From assembly GCF_963675165.1 (NCBI RefSeq), contig NC_087383.1, positions 1,312,001 to 1,376,000 of the forward strand: a DNA stretch of 64,000 bases. Reading direction: 5' to 3'. A program made the position numbers and the translations under genes. Shown piece after piece: positions 35,901 to 44,856 of the stretch; position 1 is the first letter of the stretch, and the number at the start of each line of letters is the position of its first letter. The notes below the pieces were generated by a model, which saw nothing but the letters and a program-made list of their open reading frames with translations, searched no databases and had not been told where the DNA came from. This DNA comes from Halichondria panicea (taxonomy: Eukaryota; Porifera; Demospongiae; Suberitida; Halichondriidae).

Positions 35901-37642
35901 ATACTACAACCATGGGCTACAACCATGGGCCATAGATGCTACAACCATGGGCCATAGACAGAGCAGCAGGGTGGTTAGAGCATGGGCCATAGATGCTACA
36001 ACCATGGGCCATAGACAGAGCAGCAGGGTAGTTAGAGCATGGGCCATAGATGCTACAACCATGGGTCATAGATAGAGCAGCAGGGTAGTTAGAGCATGGG
36101 CCATAGATGCTACAACCATGGGCCATAGATACTACAACCATGGGCCATAGATACTACAACCATGGGCTATAACCATGGGCCATAGATGCTACAACCATGG
36201 GCCATAGACACTACAACCATGGGCCATAGACGCTACAACCATGGGCCATAGATACTACAACCATGGGCCATAGATACTACAACCATGGGCCATAGATAGC
36301 TACAACCATGGGCCATAGATACTACAACCATGGGCTACAACCATGGGCCATAGATGCTACAACCATGGGCCATAGATACTACAACCATGGGCCATAGATA
36401 CTAGGCCATGGGCCATAGATGCTACAACCATGGGCCATAGATACTACAACCATGGGCTACAACCATGGGCCATAGATACGGGCCATAGATACTACAACCA
36501 TGGGCCATAGATAGCTACAACCATGGGCCATAGATACTACAACCATGGGCCATAGATAGCTACAACCATGGGCCATAGATACTACAACCATGGGCCATAG
36601 ATGCTACAACCATGGGCCATAGACGCTACAACCATGGGCACTACAACCATGGGCCATAGATAGCTACAACCATGGGCCATAGATGCTACAACCATGGGGC
36701 ATAGATGCTACAACCATGGGCAATAGATGCTACAACCATGGGCCATAGATGCTACAACCATGGGCCATAGATACTACAACCATGGGCTACAACCATGGGC
36801 CATAGACGCTACAACCATGGGCCATAGATACTACAACCATGGGCCATAGATAGCTACAACCATGGGCCATAGATACTACAACCATGGGCCATAGATACTA
36901 CAACCATGGGCCATAGATACTACAACCATGGGCCATAGATAGCTACAACCATGGGCCATAGATGCTACAACCATGGGCCATAGATGCTACAACCATGGGC
37001 CATGGGCCATAGATAGCTACAACCATGGGCCATAGATACTACAACCATGGGCCATAGATAGCTACAACCATGGGCCATAGATACTACAACCATGGCTGCT
37101 CCATGGTTGCAATGCTGAGTACAGCTAAGTGATTCTATAAGCTTCTAGCAATGCTGGCTTTGTTCTCAAGTAAAGGCTAGTTTTGCTTACCAGTACATTG
37201 AATTAGGCCATTGCAGTCTCTAGAAGGTTGCTATTCTACTTAGTAGTTAGCTCTATACTAGAGCGATAGCTATTGGTAGCTGCAAGAAGCTGCAAACTAC
37301 AAACCAGTTAATGCACAGTTCTACGCTCGCGCTCTATGGATATTATTGGCCTCGCGGAAGTTCTCGAAGCATCATGTAGCACTCGCAACACCGTGCATTA
37401 ACTGTTACTAGAATATTTTGCTGGTGGAATTTACCAGTACCAGTTTAGGTTTTACGATTTTATTTTGCGAATTAATCAACCCTTACAAAGTTCGCATATG
37501 TTTAACTAGTAATATATACGGTACATATACATGCATACATGCTATAGCAGCAATAACAGGTGTTGGAGTAGCGGTCATAGCAGGCGTGATCATGACAAAG
37601 AGAAGATCTAACGAAAACAGAGGTTCCTATGGAAAACTCTAA
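26986..37642 (+). CDS. Microexon gene 3: related small membrane protein with a very long last intron
   Basis: Unrecognised family, same design as genes 1 and 2. Proposed exons: 26986-27004 (ATG, 6 codons + 1), 27077-27112, 29523-29564, 29613-29642, 29762-29800, 29877-29924 and 37548-37642 (TAA). Internal lengths 36, 42, 30, 39 and 48 nt, all phase 1. Product about 102 aa: MFIKIL..., several exons that look like copies of one another (each begins Ala after G|GT GC and carries a Gln-Thr/Lys pattern: MMQTKRLKGPG, AAQTRFKEF, VWQTMHLKGLG), then VRRKYLVLSAA, a Gly/Ala/Val/Ile membrane helix (ITGVGVAVIAGVIM) and a basic tail, TKRRSNENRGSYGKL. Joining the last exon requires a 7.6-kb intron containing a satellite and a pseudogene, so that link is the weakest point. 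Confidence 0.5.
27615..27890 (+). repeat. 40-bp minisatellite
   Basis: About six units; the core four are nearly identical, e.g. 'cataatggtatctaggtaat' followed by 'ggtcgtcatagttgaaacag'. Spacing between starts (27714, 27754, 27794, 27834) is 40 bp. Lies in an intron of microexon gene 3. Confidence 0.9.
28505..28665 (+). mobile_element. LINE RT C-terminal remnant, second copy
   Basis: Matches 20455-20610 ('ccactgagctactcaggaaa', 'gcttccacacgagctc') with frame-breaking indels. Confidence 0.5.
28724..28865. mobile_element. MITE-like element, about 140 bp
   Basis: Terminal inverted repeats of about 33 bp: left 'cagaggaggtacgacatgca', right 'tgcatgtcgtagtacctctg', continuing inward as 'ggatcaattg' / 'caatcgatcc'. 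Non-coding. Confidence 0.8.
30650..30782. mobile_element. Inverted-repeat element, about 130 bp
   Basis: 'ctatgggattatgagacc' (30673) pairs with 'ggtctcataatcccatag' (30739), and the outer arms 'ttatag' / 'ctataa' with 'atccaa' / 'ttggat' extend the pairing. The centre is GC-rich. Confidence 0.75.
32245..32366. mobile_element. 122-bp perfect palindrome (fold-back element)
   Basis: Every base from 32245 to 32305 pairs with 32366 back to 32306; the centre is CCATATATGG. Arms contain GGGTTTTGCAAAATCCTTGC and AACAGGGCTAAACAGACACT. One-armed or diverged relatives occur at 39470-39540, 40325-40370, 40975-41050 and 41065-41145, all sharing CTTCCATATATGGAAG at the centre. Confidence 0.95.
32773..33509 (-). 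pseudogene. RING/MATH (TRAF-like) pseudogene
   Basis: Starts MKKSRSSAKSSSGGYDYQFV, then a RING-like CLICLCVARNPQQH ... CGKIY in frame 1, LCRSCIDQYKKEQ in frame 2, and back to frame 1 for DCPNC; a MATH domain follows (APFTFKLTEYTRKINIYESP, HFYSHNGGHKMSVVVDVHGV, ALEFPFKGTV), with further breaks before HEELRFNATKNYQYLKDDCL. The TRAF zinc fingers are absent. No introns. Two nearby frameshifts and in-frame stops argue for a pseudogene rather than sequencing error alone. The MATH segment resembles that of the intact TRAF-like gene at 51.6 kb. Confidence 0.8.
35177..37095 (+). repeat. 1.9-kb satellite of about 22-bp units with higher-order structure
   Basis: Basic unit ACCATGGGCCATAGATACTA + CA. 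In the left 60% a longer repeat alternates in, inserting 'gacagagcagcagggtagtt' + 'agag' between units; the right part is mostly simple 22/24-bp units (gatact, gatgct, gatagct, gacgct variants). It begins abruptly at 'gttatagatagagcag' and ends at 'accatggctgctcc', where a reversed dispersed element starts. Because 22 is not a multiple of 3, long open frames appear on both strands without coding meaning. Confidence 0.95.
37125..37315 (-). repeat. Reversed copy of the dispersed 340-bp element
   Basis: Reverse complement matches 10500-10700 ('gcaagaagctgcaa', 'tagcgatagctattggtagc', 'acttagtagttagctct'). Abuts the right end of the satellite. Confidence 0.6.
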
Positions 37643-37978
37643 CTATATATAGATCTTTGCTGACCGAATGATTCAGTAGTTTGTGATTCCACTGATTGAC
37701 AATATAAATTTAATTATTAATCACAAGTTGACTCACTTATATAAATGGAATAGTGTGTCTGTTGGTCATTGGTTTGGGAATTTCATTCTTTATGACTTGA
37801 CATGACATCTCAGCTAGCTTTAGAGGTCTATAAACTCAGGCTTCCTTGAGCTAGCTTGTTCCTCACATCACATGTCACACTGCACTTCGCACACCACAAG
37901 CACAAATCACACATCACATCACATGACCGCAATACATTCGTTGGTTGCTGTTTGCTGTCTATGGCATGATTCTCTTAC

Positions 37979-38048
37979 AGTAGTCTCATGAATCAGCCGC
38001 CGTTCTTTTGGAACCACCAAAGAACGGCGGCTGATTCATGAGACTACT
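37979..38048. mobile_element. 70-bp hairpin element
   Basis: AGTAGTCTCATGAATCAGCC + GCCGTTCTTTGG pairs across an 8-base loop with its complement. A lone arm ('agtctcatgaatcagccgca') recurs at about 38740. Confidence 0.85.
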
Positions 38049-38516
38049 AGTACTCTTGCAGTAGGGTTTACCACAATCTAGGCTTTCCTTGGTGTTGAAT
38101 GAATTCCTGTGGTTGCTGTTATCATCCCATGCCATCTGTGTGTGGAACCATCAGTCACATGATTTTACCCGATGGTTTGGCATGATTCTTATCTACTCTT
38201 GCAGTAGGGTTTTACCATATGTAGGCAATCTAGGCATTCTATGACTCTGGGTTTTCACCACAGATAAGCCCTTGGTGTTGAATGACATTCGTATGGTTGC
38301 TGTTATCATCTCATGCCATCTGTGTGCGGAACCATCAGTCACATGATTTTACCCGATGGGCATCCATGGCTCTGGGTTTCACGGGCTACCGAGAAGCCCT
38401 TGGTTTCACCATGTGACAGGCTCTGGGAAACTAGTCTGGAGCCACCCATAGAGTAACCAATCGAAGCGCTTCGTCCAAACTTTCACTATTTCCTTGTAGT
38501 GGGAAATCAAATGATA

Positions 38517-39545
38517 CCCATGCCCATATAGACTAGATAACAATACATTCATGTACACAAGTCTTTATTAATATAGATAGATACACACTTTCTGCTTGTT
38601 TATATACTATAATTATACTGTCTGTGCTATACTACCTTACTAGTAAATACAATCATTGCCAGAACACAGATCACAAAAAGGGTCAAATTTTCTGCTGATT
38701 TGGCTCATTCGCAAAGGTATTTCACCCAGTGCTCAGACTTAGTCTCATGAATCAGCCGCACCTTTGGTGTCCTGCTGTCACAACTCATTTTATAGCCTCC
38801 TCTCTCAAATCCTGGCTACGCCCCTGTCACCCGCAAAATATGTTCTTTCTTTTTTACTCCGTGCCTTTGACAAACTCACAGCATACACTATTCACCCCTT
38901 TCTTGTGAAAGTGAAACAATAAAGCACATTGCAAATTATTTACCTCTTCTATAACACTCTGAGCGAAAGCAAAAACAAGGCGAGAGGCATTAGCAAGTGC
39001 ACGCTTGCAACACTCCTACTCGTTTGTGTTGCTTTTTTTCAACTTTGGTTGTCACAACCTGCTTATTACATTGCTGCATGGGATCGGGAGCAGTAAGAAG
39101 GGTCTAGACTGCCAAGTGTTTATTATATCTGGTTCCTTCACATTTCCTCAGACTAGAGAGACTGCACTGTACTGGTGGCCAGTAGGCTTGTGGAATGATA
39201 TTTTCGGGTACATTTGCACTCTCTGTAGACAAGTAGCACCAGTGTACTTTCTTGAAGTGCCTTCTATAAAGATGCAGAAACACAGCCTTCACAATCAATC
39301 GCTTGCTTGAATCATAGACGCTTGCTTGAATCGGCCATCGTAATAATGATAAGCAAATGCAAGAAGCATGACAAGAAGTAGCTCTAAACATAATTATACC
39401 GGTATATACGGTATGTAGTACTGTTGTAAACAGTACTATGGCCTCTCGTGGTATATACGGTATGTAGCAGTACAGGGTTTTGCAAAATCCTTGCAACAGG
39501 GCTAAACAGACATTGCAATGACTTCTATATATGGAAGTCAACTAA
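38517..39545 (+). repeat. Transposon-like repeat segment, copy 1
   Basis: Blocks 38517-38720 and 38815-39400 recur at 42298-42535 and 43190-43870 in the same order. Termini such as 'ggctacgcccctgtcac' resemble hAT-like CAGGGGCG ends. A minus-strand frame of about 60 codons (about 39120-39290) is shared with copy 2 except for a 6-nt indel, but then breaks. No recognisable transposase. Confidence 0.6.
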
Positions 39546-39639
39546 TAATTATTTTGTGTACATGTACATGATATGCAGCATACAGGGATGTATGATTATT
39601 CCCCTCTGGCTCCAATCCACTCAGTCATACGACTGAGTA

Positions 39640-41000
39640 TCCATATAGCCGGTAGGGTATTGAAATAACTGTTGACTTTTTTTTTAATGTTCTGGTGACT
39701 CTTCAAAATCCCCTCTAATTCAAAATCCTGTATGACAGACACCCTGGTATGTGTATAATCATTTGAATTGAAATATGTCCAGAGAGCATCAGCTTATATT
39801 CATAAGTTTGTAAGAACTGTTGCTCTTTTCAATGATACCGGAACAGTTGATAAATGACACCCTCCAAACAGTGGTATTGGCTGATAATTATTGATAAGCT
39901 GCCTTGCCCCTTATAATTATGCCTTATAATTATTGTAACCAAATCTCCTCTGGCAATTTCTTCTGTCAGCTGCTGTCTCATCAACATTTCAGGATGACCA
40001 TTGAAAATTTGCATGTCTTGAAGGTATGCTCCTCTCACTTCTTTGCTTTGCCATATTCTGTCTGGTTATTATTTTGAAGAATGCAAAAACCTCCAAATGG
40101 TACTAAAAACAACTGATAATGATCAGTCAATACACAGCTATGCCAACAGTTAAGTTCTGCACACACCAACATCACAACAATAATTATTTGCCCTGCATCC
40201 ACCTGGTGTACCATCCACCACCTTAATTAAATCTTGTGAATATAAATAAGCTGATGCTCTCACATGCAGGACATCTTTCATTATACATATACCTGGACAT
40301 GTACACTATAATATTATTATAAGTCAGCAGTTGACTTCCATATATGGAAGTCAAGTCAACTGCTGACTTAAAATATTGTGTGTAATATGCAGGGTGTCAT
40401 ACTGCTCATACAGAGGAGGGAATGATTATATCCCTCCTCTAGCTCCAATCCCCCCCCCCCCCCCTAAAATGTGCATTTAGGTACTCAGTTGTATTTGAGT
40501 GTCCATAGCGGTAGGGTATCGAAATAACTGTTGACCTTTTTTTTTATGTTCTGGTGATGTTTCAAATGGTAATGTTTGAAAGTCCCCTCTCTAATTGCAA
40601 TTGTATGACACTCTGGTATGTGTATAATTATTTGAATGGCTTGAATTGAAAGTTGTCCTGTGAGCCTAAAAGAGAGCATCACAAGATCAGGAGGACATCC
40701 TGACAAGATTTAAGGTGGTGCATGGACGGTGTACCAGGTGGAAATGTCGTAAAGTTGGTGACAAGACAATTTGCTTCAACTGTGTGCAGAACTGTTGCTC
40801 TTTTCCATGACACCCTGATAAGCATTTCTGTGGTGCACCACCCACCACCTTAATTAAATCTTGTGAATAAGCTGATGCTCTCTTAAGGCTCCAGGACATC
40901 TTTCAATTCAAAATACAGATACCTGCACATGTACGATAATAAAAGTAATAATAAAATTAATAGTAAAAGTCAGCAGTTGACTTCCATATATGGAAGTCAT
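39640..41000 (+). repeat. Diverged tandem repeat segments
   Basis: 39640-40070, 40480-40930 and 41905-42070 share 'ggtagggtattgaaataact', 'cctggtatgtgtataat' and 'agagagcatcagctt' motifs. One frame in the second copy (40715-40810) is cysteine-rich (RCTRWKCRKVGDKTICFNC), hinting at a decayed zinc-binding transposon protein. A run of 16 C lies at about 40450. Confidence 0.5.
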
Positions 41001-41210
41001 TGCTGTGTCTGCTTAGCCCTGTTACAAGAACTCTGCAAAACCCTGTACCCAAAATATTATAGTCAGCAGTTGACTTCCATATATGGAAGTCTTTGCAGTG
41101 TCTGTTTAGCCCTGTTGCAAGGATTTTGCAAAACCCTGTACTGTATCATCTAGATCTATGGGTCAACCAACTATTGCTGTTGCTGAGTCAGCTCCTGGTG
41201 CAATGTTTTG

Positions 41211-41267
41211 TAGCCTCGATCATATCCCAGGCCTCTTTTCCTAGGCCAGGCCTTGTGAAGGAGGCTA
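41211..41267. mobile_element. MITE, TAGCCTCG family, degenerate
   Basis: TAGCCTCGATCATATCCCAG ... to GGAGGCTA. Lone right ends also occur at about 41820 and 42240. Confidence 0.6.
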
Positions 41268-42297
41268 TTGTGCATGCTGTTGAGCTGCAACATGGAGACT
41301 TTTTCAGCTAGTTGCAAGGAAGCAGCCTTATCTCCTCTCACTCTCAGTGCAGTCTGGGTAGGCATTGTGATTCTTTCATGTACCAAGAGTGCATGAATGT
41401 AGATGTCTACAGTATACATCCTTTTGTTGATTAGAACGAGTTTTTGTATTAACTTTTTCATATTCAGTATTCACTTATTAATATGACAGTTCAAAGGTAA
41501 AAGTGTGAGCAAATTGTAAAAATCAAAAAATTTCGCCTCTGGCGAGGCGGGAGGGGGATGCTCCCTCTCCCATACCCACCCCCTGGGTGGCTCCGCCACC
41601 CTCGTACGGGGCTTTGCCCCTTTCTACTAGCCCCCCCCTTTCATTTTTCCTGGATCCGCCCCTGTGTAGTACTGTTCTAAACATAGTACTATGGCCTCTC
41701 GTGGTATATACGGTATGGTATATACGGTATGTAGTACTGTTCTAAACATAGTACTATGGCCTCTCGTGGTACGTACTACCACTTGGGAATTGTCTGAAGC
41801 TATCACCGTAACGAGTAGGATCGGCCTGGGATCGAGGTACGTAACGAGCAGAAGATGGTTCTTGTTGCAAAGCAAAGAAGTGAGAGGAGCATACCTTCAA
41901 GTCATGCAGATTTTCAATTGAAATGTTGATTTTGGTTGATGAGACAGGAGCTGACAGAATAAATTGCCAGAGGAGATTTGGTTACAATATACACCCTGGT
42001 ATGTGTATAATTGAAAAATGTCCAGAGAGCATCAGCTTATTCACAAGGTGCACCAGGTGGAAATGTCGGGAAGTCGGGAAGTCCACGTTATGCCTAGCAG
42101 TTAATGCATTTCGCATTACATCATTTGTTTGCAAGCAAAAAAATGTCAGAATTTTATCATAAAGCTAATAGCTTTTGTGCTACGGTTGCACTAAAGATCA
42201 AGGCTTCAGTTTAGAGCTAGAGAAATTTCTTACTGAGAGGGGCTGGGATCGAGGCTATTTTTTTCTTGAGGTCCTAGTATAGCAAAGATACCCATGG

Positions 42298-43870
42298 CCA
42301 TGCCCATATAGACTAGATAACAATACATTCATGTACACGTACACAAGTTAAGTATGGTAACAATAGATCATGTACATAATTCTTTTCAGTATTAATATAG
42401 ATAGATACACACTTTCTGCTTGTTTATATACTATAATTATACTGTCTGTGCTATACTACCTTACTAGTAAATACACACATCATTGCCAGAACACATCACA
42501 AAAAGGGTCAAATTTTCTGATTTGGCTCATTTGCAGATATGGCTTAACCAGCAGTACTCTCATTTCTTCAGCCAGATTTCAATCTCAGAGCATGTAACAA
42601 CAAAAATTTTCTGGGGGCGGCACCCGTTGGGGCGCATTTTGTGCTCAATACCAATATCTGCTCCAATATGTCCTTTTTCCCAGAGCCTGTCACATATTTT
42701 GTGGGTGACAGGGGTGTAGCCAGGATTTGAGAGGAGATGCTGGATGAATGGATTGTCTGAATTACCAGTGCGCAGAGCGCACTGGCAGTGCAATAGCCAG
42801 ATTTATGGACTGCAGTGTATAATCTCAATAATTTTTCTTAGCTTATAGTAGCCTGCTCCAATATGGCCTTTTCCAGTGCAATAGCCAGATTTATGGACTG
42901 CAGTGTATAATCTCAATAATTTTTCTTAGCTTATAGTCAACAATTGTAGCCTGCTCCAATATGGCCTTTTCCAGTGCAATAGCCAGATTTATGGACTGCA
43001 GTGTATAATCTCAATAATTTTTCTTAGCTTATAGTCAACAATTGTAGCCTGCTCCAATATGGCCTTTTCCAGTGCAATAGCCAGATTTATGGACTGCAGT
43101 GTATAATCTCAATAATTTTTCTTAGCTTATAGTCAACAATTGTAGCCTGCTCCAATATGGCCTTTTTCCCAGAGCCTGTCATCACATAATTATGTTCTCT
43201 CTTTTCTTTTACTCCGTGCCTTTGACAAACTCACAGTAGTCTCGCACAGCCAGCCCCAGATGTTTTCTATTTGAACGCTAGGTCGATAATCGGGGCTGGT
43301 GCGAGACTAAACTCACAGCATACACTATTCACCCTTTTCTTGTGAAACAATAAAGCACATTGCAAATTATTTACCTCTTCTATAACACTCTGAGCGAAAG
43401 CAAAAACAAGGAGAGGCATTAGCAAGCGCACACTTGCAACACTCGTACTCGTTTATGTTGCTTTTTTTCAACTTTCAATATTGGTTGTCACAACCTGCTT
43501 ATTACATTGCTGCATGGGATCGGGAGCAGTAAGAAGGGTCTAGACTGCCAAGTGTTTATATATCTGGTTCCTTCACATTTCCTCAGACTAGAGAGACTGC
43601 ACTGTACTGGTGGCCAGTAGGCTTGTGGAATGATATTTTCGGGTACACTCTCTGTAGACAAGTAGCACCAGTGTACTTTCTTGAAGTGCCTTCTATAAAG
43701 ATGCAGAAACACAGCCTTCACAATCGCTTGCTTGAATCGCTTGAATCGCTTGAATCGGCCATCGTAATAATGATAAGCAAATTCATTGCATAGCTATAGC
43801 AACAGTGACGTCAACCGTAGTTATAAGCATATTCATTGAAGAAGCATGACAGGAAGTAGCTCTAAACATA
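42298..43870 (+). repeat. Transposon-like repeat segment, copy 2
   Basis: Partner of the 38.5-39.4 kb segment, interrupted by the 98-bp tandem array and an inverted-repeat element with TAGTCTCGCAC ends (43246-43308). Confidence 0.6.
42786..43170 (+). repeat. 98-bp tandem repeat, four units
   Basis: Units start at about 42786, 42874, 42972 and 43070 ('cagtgcaatagccagattta'). The first lacks 10 bp (tcaacaattg), giving 88, 98 and 98 spacing. Internal units are essentially identical, so the array is recent. Confidence 0.9.
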
Positions 43871-43926
43871 GTAGTGTTCTAAACATAGTACAAGCCAGTT
43901 AAACTATGGCCTCTCGTGGTACACAC

Positions 43927-44247
43927 TATAGGGCTGTCCCAATTATAAAAAAATTTGCCTATTATTCAATTTTTATTCCCAGATAATTACCCATTATTCT
44001 CATTGAAAAGCCAACATGAACATGAACCATAAATAGCGTAAGCTTCACTGTGACTAGCCTCGATCCCAGCCCCTCTCACTTTCTCAATTGAGAGCGGCCT
44101 GGAATCGAGGCTAAAGCTTCACGTTAAAACAACTGAACCAATTTTGATCGACATGTGTACTGCACTTACATTAGAATAATGATATTTATGCCTCTGACTC
44201 TACCTAATTTTTTTAGCCTCACCTAGAATAATTGGGACAGCCCTAAC
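43927..44247. mobile_element. Inverted-repeat element with TAGGGCTGTCCCAATTA ends
   Basis: Left TAGGGCTGTCCCAATTATAA, right TAATTGGGACAGCCCTA. A complete TAGCCTCG MITE is nested inside at 44054-44113, so this element is the older one. Confidence 0.85.
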
Positions 44248-44267
44248 TAACTGTCACACACACATAC

Positions 44268-44299
<32 letters not shown>

Positions 44300-44342
44300 A
44301 CCGTATACCTCGCTTGCGCATGCGCACCGAGGCATAATAGTT

Positions 44343-44578
44343 CAGTGGCGTATCCAGCTAGGGCCCTAGGGGCTCAGGGTGCTCAAGCACCCCCCTAAGC
44401 TCGATCAACATTAAATATGGGGCGATCCTAGACGGGCGTCGCCGCCCTCCCTGAAGGAGGACGGGACCCAAGCTTATCTACAGTTTTGTTTTGCCGGTGG
44501 AATTAGTATTTGTAATAATATCGCGTGACCTGAGCACCCTCCTACCAGAAACGCCACTGCAAATGATACTGAACATCA
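44343..44578. mobile_element. hAT-like MITE, CAGTGGCG ends
   Basis: Left CAGTGGCGTATCCAGCTAGG, right 'taccagaaacgccactg'. CAGTGGCG-type termini are common in hAT-like non-autonomous elements. Preceded by a (CA)n tract (44260-44297). Confidence 0.65.
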
Positions 44579-44644
44579 ACTGATAATGATAATAATTATC
44601 AGTCAATATACAGCTATGCCAACAGTTCTGCGCTGCACACACCG

Positions 44645-44856
44645 TATAGCGCGAAATTTTCAAGGCACTTATATTTCGTGGAATGGCTTCTAAAAGCATT
44701 TGATAGCGTTGCATAATGTTTGCAGAATGACTGCTTACCGGAAGCCACGCCTTTAAATATTTATAGCAACATTTTCGTGGACTTATTAATTTTCGTGTAG
44801 GATTGCTAACCCACGAAATTCGCGAAAATTAAGCCCCTCAAAAATTTTGCACTATA
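44645..44856. mobile_element. MITE, TATAGCGGG family, diverged
   Basis: TATAGCGCGAAATTTTCAAG ... CTCAAAAATTTTGCACTATA, with inner arms 'tttcgtgg' / 'ccacgaaa'. Downstream, 44940-45060 is duplicated at 45060-45180. The rest of 45.2-46.4 kb shows no gene, only low-complexity DNA and an inverted repeat at 46147-46199. Confidence 0.65.

Noticed and set aside
35201-36141. Long open frames on both strands (up to 169 codons, repeating HGCSIYGP-like peptides) in the satellite
   Set aside because: They arise because the 22-bp unit cycles through all frames without a stop; no start context, splice structure or homology supports coding.
39448-39636. Small frames across the CTTCCATATATGGAAG hairpins
   Set aside because: They translate palindromic repeat DNA; the same peptide appears wherever the repeat occurs, on either strand.
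40710-40860. Cysteine-rich peptide RCTRWKCRKVGDKTICFNC as a zinc-binding gene
   Set aside because: The frame stops shortly after, sits in repeat DNA and has decayed neighbours; at most a transposon remnant.
39104-43721. A roughly 60-codon minus-strand frame shared by two copies (39.1 and 43.5 kb)
   Set aside because: The shared indel is in frame, but an adjacent 1-nt indel breaks the frame and no domain is recognisable; more likely shared transposon DNA than a gene.
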